From assembly GCF_009708215.1 (NCBI RefSeq), contig NZ_CP046175.1, positions 3,038,001 through 3,102,000 of the forward strand: a stretch of 64,000 bases of DNA, in the 5' to 3' direction. Of the stretch, positions 27,814 to 35,951 are shown one piece after another (the first letter of the stretch is position 1; each line of letters starts with the position of its first letter). Below the pieces are notes generated by a model. The model was not told where the DNA came from and did not search any database. It saw only the letters and a list, made by a program, of their open reading frames with translations. Position numbers and translations under genes: made by a program. This DNA is from Occultella kanbiaonis. Lineage in GTDB: Bacteria; Actinomycetota; Actinomycetes; Actinomycetales; Beutenbergiaceae.

Positions 27814-30099
27814 TCAGCGCATGTGCTCGACCACGCGCGCCTGCAGGGGCGCGACGCTCAGCGAGCCCGACGCGGACTCGCCGGACGTGAGTTCCCGCCC
27901 CCCGCCGTCGGGCACCTCGAAGAGCACCTCCGACCCGGTGGGATTCACCACGACCGTCCAGCTCCGCCGGTCCGCGGACCGCACCCGCCACGCCCGGGCA
28001 CCGCCGTCCGCCGGCAGCGCCACGCACTCCGGGGCCGACGAATCCGGGCCGGCGCCCTCCACGTGGACCAGGTAGGCGGTGTCCACGATCGTGGTCCGGG
28101 GTCGGATGTACGCGGGCCCTCCGAACGCACCGATGGCGAGCGTCTCGACGCCGATCGAACGCAGTGCGGGGCCGCCGTGGGGCGCCGGCCGTCGCAGCAG
28201 CTGCACGGGCTGGGCATCCAGGGACCGAACGGTCAGCCGTCCGTCGACGCTGACCTCGGAGCCCAGATCGCGCACCGACTCCTCGGTCGCAGGGCCATCG
28301 AGGGTGAGCGTCTCGCCCGCCGTTCGCAGCAGCCGACGATGCTGGTTGTAGGTGTCGTTCGGAATGCCCAGGTTCAGCCCGTGGCCGCCGAGCAGGCCGA
28401 CATGCCAGTCCGCCGTCGTGACCAGCTGGAGGCCGAGGACCGTGGCGTCGTCCGGAAGCGCGATCATCGCGATCACGCTCACGGCTCCCGGCCCGCCGCT
28501 CCAGCCCTCGCCGATCGCGAGCTCGGCGCCCTCGACCACCTGCCCGACGGTCGCGAACCCACCGGCGAAGCTGCCCTGCCAGTACTGCAGCACCCGGCGG
28601 GACGGCTTGCCGGGGCCGTACTGGCCGAGAGCCGCCTGATCGCCCTCGAAACTCAGCTGCGGAGCGAGGTTCAGGTGATACTCGGCAAGGTCGCCGCGCT
28701 CGACAGGCAGGCAGAGCCCCTGGGTCGTGGTGAATGCCCGCCAGCTGTGCGCAGCGAACCGCCGCGCCCCACGGGTGACCAGCACTCCGTGCTCGTCGTC
28801 GTGCCAGACGTCATCCTGCGCGGCAGCAGTGCGGACCGCCACCAGCGGGGCCGGCTCGGGCACGGTCGCGTCCGGCTCCGGCGGGAGCCCGGGCCACCGC
28901 GCACCATCGAGGTTGGCGGCGACGACGGCCAGGGCGTTGGCCCGGTCCGACTCCAGCCGCACGTAGTAGTAGGGGCGCTGACGGGCCAGGTGATCGAAGC
29001 GGCGCCCGTAGAACGAGCCGTTCTCGTTCGGTTCGGCATCGACCATGTCCAGGTAGGCCGCGACCAGGTCCGCCGCCCCGGCATCGCCGAGGTGGTGCTG
29101 GGCGTACTGCGCGCCGACCGGCACGTACTCCTGGCAGTACGCGTACCGGACGCGGCTGTCCCCGCCGATCCGGATCAGCCTGCCATCGGGCGTGATGCAG
29201 GAACTCAGCCGCTCCCAGAGCGCGTCCTGGTGCAGGTGCAGCAACTCCGGGACGGGCAGGCCGGCGCGCACCTGGTCGAAGTAGAGCAACGCCGCATGGC
29301 TGGTGCAGATGGCCATGTAGCCGGCGTTGAGATAGCCGTGGTGGTCAAGCGCCATCGAGTCGAAGAAGTTGGCACCGCGGTGCCGCTCCCGCAGCGGCAG
29401 CCCGTCGTAGATCGTCTCGTCGGTGGCGTCGGCCGCGAGGGAGACACCGTTGGCAAGGAACCGCAGGGCCGCGTCCCGGTAGCGCGGCGCCTGCTCGGCG
29501 TCAGGCCAGCGCGTGGCCGTGCGCCACAGCAACGCTCCGTTCCAGAGGTTCGACTCGGGGTGGTTGTGCCCCGAGGCATCCCAGACGTCCGCCTGGACGC
29601 CGAGGTCCCTGCCGCGGTGATAGCCGGTGCTGAGCCACTCGGACTCGCTGAAGAGGACAGCCCGCGCCGCGTCCGCGACGCCGGTCGCGCCCAGGCCCCG
29701 CATGAGCTCCACTCCGAACCAGGCCCGTTCGATGCCGAGAACACTGATCCAGGTGTGCCCCCACTGGGTCCCGTCGGCGCACCTGCCGGTGCCGGACACG
29801 TGCGAGTCCCAGGCGAACCGGTAACTGGCCTCGGCCCGCCGGCGGGCGAACGCCCTGGTCACGGGATCGTCATGGTGGACCGCGACGACGGCCGCTGCCG
29901 AGGCGTACTTGAGGTTCGTCTGCGCCCCCCAGACGTTGTAGCCGGTACCGAACCAGCCGGTCCCGTTGGGGCCATCCGTCCACCACGGCTCCATCGCGTG
30001 CAGCCAGCGGCCGAGGCGCTCCACGATCCGGGTGTGCTGCCGGCCGACGCCGTGCTCCTGCCGGTCCGAACCGGTCAACCGCTGCTCGGTTGCGCTCAT
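27814..30099 (-). CDS. Large polysaccharide-locus protein of unrecognised family, alpha/alpha-toroid plus beta-sandwich-like
   Basis: 761 aa with no signal peptide, so cytoplasmic. The first about 440 residues are helical with conserved aromatic/His/Asp clusters (WGHTW, GHNHPESNLWNGALLW, SMALDHHGYLNAGYMAICTSHA, YCQEYVPVGAQYAQH), as in (alpha/alpha)6-toroid hydrolases and polysaccharide lyases. The remainder is beta-rich and ends in a small Ig-like stretch (SWTVVVNPTG ... LQARVVEHM). I do not recognise the family. It starts 7 bp after the solute-binding-protein gene, so the substrate of this importer is the likely substrate. A glycoside hydrolase or lyase acting on an imported, perhaps uronic, oligosaccharide is an inference. 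Confidence 0.72.
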   Translation of the reverse strand: MSATEQRLTGSDRQEHGVGRQHTRIVERLGRWLHAMEPWWTDGPNGTGWFGTGYNVWGAQTNLKYASAAAVVAVHHDDPVTRAFARRRAEASYRFAWDSHVSGTGRCADGTQWGHTWISVLGIERAWFGVELMRGLGATGVADAARAVLFSESEWLSTGYHRGRDLGVQADVWDASGHNHPESNLWNGALLWRTATRWPDAEQAPRYRDAALRFLANGVSLAADATDETIYDGLPLRERHRGANFFDSMALDHHGYLNAGYMAICTSHAALLYFDQVRAGLPVPELLHLHQDALWERLSSCITPDGRLIRIGGDSRVRYAYCQEYVPVGAQYAQHHLGDAGAADLVAAYLDMVDAEPNENGSFYGRRFDHLARQRPYYYVRLESDRANALAVVAANLDGARWPGLPPEPDATVPEPAPLVAVRTAAAQDDVWHDDEHGVLVTRGARRFAAHSWRAFTTTQGLCLPVERGDLAEYHLNLAPQLSFEGDQAALGQYGPGKPSRRVLQYWQGSFAGGFATVGQVVEGAELAIGEGWSGGPGAVSVIAMIALPDDATVLGLQLVTTADWHVGLLGGHGLNLGIPNDTYNQHRRLLRTAGETLTLDGPATEESVRDLGSEVSVDGRLTVRSLDAQPVQLLRRPAPHGGPALRSIGVETLAIGAFGGPAYIRPRTTIVDTAYLVHVEGAGPDSSAPECVALPADGGARAWRVRSADRRSWTVVVNPTGSEVLFEVPDGGGRELTSGESASGSLSVAPLQARVVEHMR

Positions 30100-30106
30100 C
30101 GGGCGG

Positions 30107-31729
30107 TCACCCCTGCTTCTCGTCGAAGGCTGCCTGGTACTCGGCGAGGATGTCGGCCCCGCCGCCGCTGTTGAACTCCTCGACGGCGACGCTCCAGTCG
30201 CTGACCGGCCGGCGCCCGAGCATGATGTCCAGCTCGGCGTCCTCGAGCGTGCCCTGGAGCGAGGCGAGCTTGCGGCTGGCGGTCTCCGAGTACAGGCCGA
30301 GCGTCGGGTCCTGCAGTGACTTCTCGGTGACGCGGTTCTGGTGGTCCCAGGCCGCCTGGACCACGGCCTCCCGGTTGGGGGCGTACACCACGCGCGCGGC
30401 ATCGGAGATGTAGAGGGACCCGATGTTCACCTCGCTGGCGGCATCCGTGGGCACCGGGTCTGTGCCCTCGAGCTCGTAGTTGACGCCCTCGATGCCGAAC
30501 TTGCAGAACAGGTACTCCTCGGTGCCGAACGGAGCGGCGAGGTAGTCGGCAACCTTCAGCAGGGTCTCGGCCCGGTCCGCCGAGCCAGCACTGATCGCGG
30601 TGATGCCGTAGTTCGGCTTCGGCACGAACTGGGTGCCGGTGCCGCCGTCGAATCCGATGACCGGCATCGCCTGGATGTTCAACCCGGGTACCGAGCCGTG
30701 CTGGACGTACAGGCTGAACCACGCGATGAACGAGTCCTCGTGGAAGATCGACCTACCGGCGCCGAACCAGTCCTTCCTCGCCGAGCCCGGCGCGGACGGT
30801 GCGTCCGGGTTGACGACGCCCGCCGCCTGGAGAGCCCGCACGGCGTCCAGTGCCTGCTCATGCCGCTCGTCCTCGAGCGTGCTCGTGAACGTCCCGTCGA
30901 CCACGGTCCAGTAGCTCGGGATGTCCACACTGGCGCGCGCGTAGACCAGCGGGAGGTTCCCCCACGCCCACGTGTTGCCGCCGGTGAGCTCCTCCGAGAG
31001 ATCGCTCAACTCGCCGAAGCTCCGCGGCATCTCGGTGATCCCCGCGGCCTCCAGCAGGTCCTGCCGGGCGAACAGCGTCGGCAGGTTCACCAGCCCACGC
31101 TGGATCGGGATGGCTCGGATCCGACCCTCGAAGGCGCACTCCTCCCATGAGGCGGTCGGGATGTTTGCCAGCCCTGGGTAGGCGGCGATGGCGTCGCCGG
31201 AGAGGAACTCGGTGAGGTCCGCGGCCTCGGAGGCCATGAATTGCGGCAACGACTGGGTCGAGCCCACGTGGAAGAAGTCCGGGAGCGCGCGGCCGGCGAC
31301 GGTGGTCGCGAACTTGGCGTCGTACTCACCGGCGGGCGTCAACGTGATCTGGAGCTCGGAGCCGAGCCTCTCGTTCATCTCCTGCCAGAACGCGTTCTGA
31401 TCCATCGCAGGTGGAAGAGCGAACGAGGTCGGTCCCATGGCGGTGATGGGCTCACCGTCACTGGGGGTCCCTGTGGAGATCGCGGCCGGGCTGGCCGGGT
31501 AGGCGAAGAACCCGCTCGACGTGCGACCGTCCTGGACCGGCAGGTCTGCTTCGACGCCCTCGTAGGGGATGTAGTCGGGCAGCGCGGCCGCGGCGCCGCC
31601 GCCCGAACCGCCCTGGTCGTTGCCGCCGTTCGGACCGCTCGAGCAGGCTGCGATGCCGGCCAGTGCTGCGATCCCGAGGCCGGTCGTGAGGACTGCTCGC
31701 CGGGACGGGTGAGGAGTGTGCGCGGACAT
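30107..31729 (-). CDS. ABC transporter substrate-binding lipoprotein, LplA-like
   Basis: 540 aa. N-terminal RR motif, hydrophobic stretch and lipobox IAAC (about residue 33), then a Gly-rich tether and an extracellular solute-binding domain of the long type found with LplB/LplC permeases. RBS GGAAGGA precedes ATG 31729; an in-frame ATG five codons upstream lacks it. It lies 63 bp after the second permease gene. The partner ATPase is not in the window, as usual for CUT1 systems that share MsiK. Substrate unknown; the enzymes point to plant cell-wall oligosaccharides. Confidence 0.88.
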   Translation of the reverse strand: MSAHTPHPSRRAVLTTGLGIAALAGIAACSSGPNGGNDQGGSGGGAAAALPDYIPYEGVEADLPVQDGRTSSGFFAYPASPAAISTGTPSDGEPITAMGPTSFALPPAMDQNAFWQEMNERLGSELQITLTPAGEYDAKFATTVAGRALPDFFHVGSTQSLPQFMASEAADLTEFLSGDAIAAYPGLANIPTASWEECAFEGRIRAIPIQRGLVNLPTLFARQDLLEAAGITEMPRSFGELSDLSEELTGGNTWAWGNLPLVYARASVDIPSYWTVVDGTFTSTLEDERHEQALDAVRALQAAGVVNPDAPSAPGSARKDWFGAGRSIFHEDSFIAWFSLYVQHGSVPGLNIQAMPVIGFDGGTGTQFVPKPNYGITAISAGSADRAETLLKVADYLAAPFGTEEYLFCKFGIEGVNYELEGTDPVPTDAASEVNIGSLYISDAARVVYAPNREAVVQAAWDHQNRVTEKSLQDPTLGLYSETASRKLASLQGTLEDAELDIMLGRRPVSDWSVAVEEFNSGGGADILAEYQAAFDEKQG

Positions 31730-31792
31730 GGTCGGTCCTTCCAATGGTGTGTGGTGCAGGGGTGAGTTGGGAGTCGGGGTAGGACGTCGGCG

Positions 31793-32704
31793 TCAACCCT
31801 TGACCGCTCCCGTGAGAGCGCCCTTGGCGAAGTGGCGCTGCAGGAACGGGTAGACGCACACGATCGGCACGATCGAGACCACGAGGATCGCCATCTGCAG
31901 GGTCACCTGGGCCGGGAGGATCCCGGAGGCGAGGTCGGCGGCGCCGATCTGGTTGTCGTTGGTGACGTAGGACCGCAGCACCAGTTGCAGCGGCCACAGC
32001 TTGGGGTCGTTGATGTACAGCAGCGCGGAGAAGAAGGCGTTCCAGTACCCGACGGCGTAGAACAGCCCGATGACGGCAAGGGCGGCCTTCGACAACGGCA
32101 GCACGATGCGGGCCAGCATGGTGAACTCGCTGGCCCCGTCGATCTCGGCCGCCTCCAGGACATCCGTCGGAAGGTTGCTGAAGAAGGCGCGCAGCACGAT
32201 CACGTTGAACGCGTTCAGGCAGGTGGGAACGATGAGTGCGGCAAGGCTGTCGAGCAGACCGAACTGCTGCACCGCGAGGTACATCGGAATGATGCCCGGG
32301 TTGAAGAACAGGCTGAAGATCAGCAGCATCGTGATCAGCCGCCGCCCCGGCAGCGCGGACCGGGTCAGCGCGTAGGCGAGCATGGAGGAGACGGTGAGCG
32401 AGAGCACGGCGCCGACGATCGTGACGATGCCGCTGACTCCCAGGGCCCGGGTGACCACGCCACCCGACAGGATCGCCTGGTAGGCGGTGATGTCGAGACG
32501 CTCGGGCCAGAGCACCATCCCGCCGGAGTTGGTGACCTGTGCCGAGGGCGCCAGCGACGTCGCGATGATCGCGACGAACGGAACCAGCACGAGGGCACAC
32601 GCGACGGCGAACACGAGCAGCTTGACGACGCCGAACAGGGGTGACGGCCGCTGCTGACCATTGATGAGGGTGTTGCGCCGGGCGTGGCGCGTGGCGTTCG
32701 TCAT
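31793..32704 (-). CDS. ABC sugar permease, LplC/MalG-like
   Basis: 303 aa inner-membrane protein with six hydrophobic segments. The EAA loop reads EAAEIDGASEFTMLARIVLP, the ATPase contact site of CUT1 permeases. ATG 32704 overlaps the stop of the first permease gene (ATGA), so the two permeases are made together. Ends in the usual KGALTGAVKG tail. Confidence 0.93.
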   Translation of the reverse strand: MTNATRHARRNTLINGQQRPSPLFGVVKLLVFAVACALVLVPFVAIIATSLAPSAQVTNSGGMVLWPERLDITAYQAILSGGVVTRALGVSGIVTIVGAVLSLTVSSMLAYALTRSALPGRRLITMLLIFSLFFNPGIIPMYLAVQQFGLLDSLAALIVPTCLNAFNVIVLRAFFSNLPTDVLEAAEIDGASEFTMLARIVLPLSKAALAVIGLFYAVGYWNAFFSALLYINDPKLWPLQLVLRSYVTNDNQIGAADLASGILPAQVTLQMAILVVSIVPIVCVYPFLQRHFAKGALTGAVKG

Positions 32705-33618
32705 GACCGGTACAACCCGTCCTCCCCGAAGAGGTGCGCCAACTTGTTCGCACCCAGCACCAGCAGGACGGAGACGATGCCCTTGACCAGGCCGACCGCC
32801 GTCGCCTCGCTCCAGCTGCCGTCCACGATGCCGACGTTGTAGACGTAGGTATCCAGCACCTCGGACGCCTCGATACCGACGGCCGGCTGCTGGAGGATGA
32901 TCTGCTCGAAGCCCACGCTGAGCGCGTCTCCGAGCCGCAGGATCAGGAGCAGGATCACGATCCCCTTGAGCGCCGGCAAGGTGATGTGCCACATCTGCCG
33001 GAACCGTCCGGCGCCATCCATCGTGCTCGCCTCGTACAGGGTCGTGTCGATCTGGGACAGCACCGCCAGGAACAGGATCGTCGCCCAGCCGGCGTCCTTC
33101 CAGATCAGCTGGCTGGTCACCAGCGGGATGAAGAGGTCGGCGTTGCCGATCAGGGAGAACGTGTCCAGGTCGTTGGCCCGGAGGAAGTTGTTGATCATCC
33201 CGGCACCTCCGAGGAACTGCTGGAAGACCGCCACGACGATCACCCAGGACAGGAAGTGGGGCAGGTACAGCACCGACTGGACGATCCGTTTGATCCGCTC
33301 CGAGACCATGGAGTTCAGGGCCAGGGCGAGCGCGATCGGCACCGGGAAGACCAGCAGCACCTGCACAAGGGTGATGATCAGGGTGTTGGTGAGTGCGTTG
33401 ACGAAGCGGTGGTCACCGCGTGCGATCAGCTCGAAGTTCTCGAGCCCGACCCACGGGCTCTCCCAGACCCCGACGAACGGCAGATAGTCCTTGAAGGCGA
33501 TGACGTTGCCGACGAGGGGGTAGTACTGGAAGGCGAGCAGGAGCAGCACACCCGGTGCCGCCAGCGCCAGCAAGGGGGCGCTGCGCCGCAGCCGGGCCGC
33601 CCGTTTGGTGGAATTCAC
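32701..33618 (-). CDS. ABC sugar permease, LplB-like
   Basis: 305 aa from GTG 33618 (VNSTKRAARLRRSAPL). Six membrane segments; FQYYPLVGNVIAFKDYLP near the N-terminus is typical of LplB, and the EAA loop reads EASTMDGAGRFRQMWHITLP. First gene of the operon permease - permease - binding protein - 761-aa protein. The promoter region upstream holds an 18-bp palindrome at 33665-33682. The frame is open 21 codons upstream, but that part overlaps the palindrome and is not LplB-like. Confidence 0.9.
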   Translation of the reverse strand: MNSTKRAARLRRSAPLLALAAPGVLLLLAFQYYPLVGNVIAFKDYLPFVGVWESPWVGLENFELIARGDHRFVNALTNTLIITLVQVLLVFPVPIALALALNSMVSERIKRIVQSVLYLPHFLSWVIVVAVFQQFLGGAGMINNFLRANDLDTFSLIGNADLFIPLVTSQLIWKDAGWATILFLAVLSQIDTTLYEASTMDGAGRFRQMWHITLPALKGIVILLLILRLGDALSVGFEQIILQQPAVGIEASEVLDTYVYNVGIVDGSWSEATAVGLVKGIVSVLLVLGANKLAHLFGEDGLYRS

Positions 33619-33664
33619 GCCTAGAACAGCTCCATTGCCTGTCGAAAACCTACGGTCTGTACCA

Positions 33665-33682
33665 AATGAACGCGCGATCATT
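33665..33682. promoter_or_regulatory. 18-bp palindrome upstream of the LplABC operon
   Basis: AATGAACGCGCGATCATT pairs at 16 of 18 positions and lies 47 bp before the first permease start. It is unlike the 27707 site in its core, so the same LacI protein may or may not bind both. It is the best operator candidate for the transporter unit. Confidence 0.55.
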
Positions 33683-33933
33683 GCGAGTTCCGTGAACCTA
33701 GCGGGCTCCTCGCCGGACTGTCAACCGCCCTCTCGGCGGGCAGTCGACGGCGACGTCCCTCCGACGAGCCAGCGGTCGGGCTCGCCGGGTCCGGCACCGA
33801 CGACGGCGTGCGACCGGGCTGGACGTGCTTGAGGATGCTCTCGAGGCGGCCGAGGACCGGGTCACGTTCCGCCGGTTCCGGCGGTCACCGGGCCCGGCCG
33901 CGGAACGTCCGCTCCGACGATCCCGGGTCTGGG
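33683..33933. other. Non-coding gap between the LplABC promoter and lacI stop
   Basis: No frame on either strand here reads like a protein. A perfect hairpin CCGCCGG-TT-CCGGCGG at 33869-33884, 49 bases downstream of the minus-strand lacI stop, may serve as its terminator. The rest holds nothing I can name. Confidence 0.5.
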
Positions 33934-35013
33934 CTAGAGCACGCCGCCGACGACCCCGTGCACGTCACCTCGGCCGGCACTCACCTGGTCCGAACTGCGT
34001 GCCGCAACGGTGGATCGGCGCACCACGAGTTCACCCGCGATCAGCCGGTAGGACGGTGGACCGTCCGGCTCCGCGAGCCGCCGCACGCACTCCTCGACGG
34101 CCAGTGCCCCTCGCTCGTGAAGGGCGGTTGCCACGCTTGTCAGCCCGGGGCCGAAGAACTCGGTGATCGGGAGCCCTCCGAATCCGGCGACCGCCAGGTC
34201 CTCCGGGACCCGCAGTCCGAGTTCGGCCGCCGCGTGCATGGCACCGAGTGCCATCTCGTCAGTGGCAGCGAAGACTGCGTCCGGGCGAGCACCGCGCGCC
34301 ACCGCCCGGTGCAGGGCCTCGTAACCTGCCCGAGCAGTCCACTCCTCGGCCATCTCGAAGAAGTCGGCGTCGTCGACGCGCGCCTTCCAGCCGTCCCACC
34401 GGAACCGTGACACCAGCGTCTCGGGGCGAGCTCCGATGTGCAGGATCCGGCTCCTGCCGATCTCGAGCAGATGCTCCATCACGACGTCGACCGCACCCAG
34501 CTCGTCCAGCGCCGCGACCGAGCACGGCGAGCCGGGACCCAGATCGGTGGTGCTGATGATCGGGAACGGCACGTCCGCCGCCGCCAGGACCTCCGCGTTC
34601 AGACTGGTCGACGGCAGCACCATGACCGCGGCCGCCGACTGCTCGACCATCGTGTTGAGGCCGCGGCGCAACTCCTCGCCGTCCGAGTCCGTGGCGATCG
34701 CGACCGCGAGGGTATACCCCGCCGATGTCGCGACCTCGTTGATGCCGCGCAGCAGCAACGCGCTCGCCCGGCCCGGTGGTTCGCCGAAGATGACACCGAG
34801 GGTCCGGCTCGCGCCCATGAGCGCCTGGGCCGCCCGGTTCGGGCGGTAACCGAGTCGCTCGATGACCTCCCGGACGGCTGCGGCGGTGGCCTCGACCACG
34901 GCGGGATCGCGGGTGAGCACCCTGGACACCGTGGCCCGAGAGACGCCGGCGGCCTCGGCGACGTCTGCCATCCGCACCCGTTGCGACGGCGGTACGCGCC
35001 CTCTTCGACCCAT
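33934..35013 (-). CDS. LacI/GalR-family transcriptional regulator
   Basis: 359 aa. N-terminal helix-turn-helix and hinge (VRMADVAEAAGVSRATVSRV, then YRPNRAAQALMGASR), then a periplasmic-binding-protein-like sensor domain with GFGGLPITEFFGPGLTSV near the end. ATG 35013 follows GGAAGGGAG. The C-terminus runs about 25 residues past the usual end. Located just upstream of the LplABC operon on the same strand, it most likely represses that operon and the GH43 genes until an oligosaccharide is bound. Confidence 0.92.
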   Translation of the reverse strand: MGRRGRVPPSQRVRMADVAEAAGVSRATVSRVLTRDPAVVEATAAAVREVIERLGYRPNRAAQALMGASRTLGVIFGEPPGRASALLLRGINEVATSAGYTLAVAIATDSDGEELRRGLNTMVEQSAAAVMVLPSTSLNAEVLAAADVPFPIISTTDLGPGSPCSVAALDELGAVDVVMEHLLEIGRSRILHIGARPETLVSRFRWDGWKARVDDADFFEMAEEWTARAGYEALHRAVARGARPDAVFAATDEMALGAMHAAAELGLRVPEDLAVAGFGGLPITEFFGPGLTSVATALHERGALAVEECVRRLAEPDGPPSYRLIAGELVVRRSTVAARSSDQVSAGRGDVHGVVGGVL

Positions 35014-35157
35014 CGTCGGCTCCCTTCCGCCCCAGCACTGCGAGCATTGACGATGCCGAGCATATCGAGGTCCAGGTCGCCGACCGGCCGGAGTGTACTC
35101 GCGTACATTCGGATGGCGACCGAGGCGGAGCGGGACCGCGGTCACCGAAGCGTGGGC

Positions 35158-35778
35158 TCAGTGCCCCGCGACCGCCACGTCGGTGCTGCCCGGCCAGGTC
35201 TTCAGCGACCAGCCGTCCGCGTCCACGTGCACCTCGGCGACGCCGCACGGCGGGATCCAGCGCGACTCGGTCATCCCCGGCTCCGCCGCCGCGAGGTGCG
35301 GCAGCACCAGTGACATCGTGCCGCCGTGGCTGATCACCAGCACGGTCTCGCCGCGGAACCGGTCGGCGATCTCCTCCGCCGCACCGGCGAACCGGGTCAC
35401 GACCTGCGTGCCGGACTCCCCGCCCGGCAGGGCGGCGCCGAGGTCACCATCCACCCAGCGGTGCATCACCCGCAGTGCCCGGGCTTCTCCGTCGGGCGTC
35501 TCGGCGTCCGGACCGAGGTCGAACTCGACGAGACCGGGCAGCGCCTCGGGCCTCAGCCCGAGTTCGGCACCGACCACGGCGCCGGTCTCGACCGCGCGGC
35601 GCAGGGTGCTCGTGAACAGCCCGGCGACCTTGCGGTCCCGCAGCGACCCGGCGAGGGCACGGGCCTGGGCGACGCCGTCCGGGGTGAGGCCGAGGTCGTC
35701 GTCGGTCCCCGGCTCGGGCTCGTAGGCGTGCCCGTGCCGGGCCACCAACAGCACCGCCGCGCACTGCAGATCGCTCAC
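35158..35778 (-). CDS. Histidine phosphatase family protein (phosphoglycerate mutase-like)
   Basis: 206 aa. The phosphohistidine motif is ARHGHA near residue 14; the second catalytic His is in VLVISHGGTMS (about residue 150). TSTLRRAVETG and VEFDLG are typical intermediate segments. Substrate cannot be told. Divergent from the orphan cytochrome b gene, sharing a 173-bp promoter region. Confidence 0.88.
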   Translation of the reverse strand: MSDLQCAAVLLVARHGHAYEPEPGTDDDLGLTPDGVAQARALAGSLRDRKVAGLFTSTLRRAVETGAVVGAELGLRPEALPGLVEFDLGPDAETPDGEARALRVMHRWVDGDLGAALPGGESGTQVVTRFAGAAEEIADRFRGETVLVISHGGTMSLVLPHLAAAEPGMTESRWIPPCGVAEVHVDADGWSLKTWPGSTDVAVAGH

Positions 35779-35867
35779 CCGTTCGACGGTACTGCACGGT
35801 GGACGCCCGCCACAGCGCCCCCGGGGCGAACCACCACGGTGACGTCCGCCTCTTCCGTGCGGGTGGG

Positions 35868-35894
35868 TGTCACAAACCGCGTCGCTACGGCGTC
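35868..35894 (+). promoter_or_regulatory. ECF41-type promoter upstream of the orphan cytochrome b gene
   Basis: TGTCACA at 35868-35874 and CGTC at 35891-35894 are separated by exactly 16 bases, matching in every specified position the ECF41 consensus TGTCACA-N16-CGTC as I recall it. The -10 lies 57 bp before the GTG at 35952. The only ECF41 sigma gene in the window is at 9164-10117. The match is direct; use of the site is inference. Confidence 0.75.
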
Positions 35895-35951
35895 ATCCAG
35901 GTACCCGGCTCCACGAGCCGGGCATCGAGTAGGGAACGGAGTGGGTGCGAC

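Noticed and set aside
34711-34718. A further GGTATACC inside lacI
   Set aside because: It is within coding sequence, encodes ordinary residues (G-Y-T-L) and lacks the flanking symmetry of the two intergenic sites; taken as chance.
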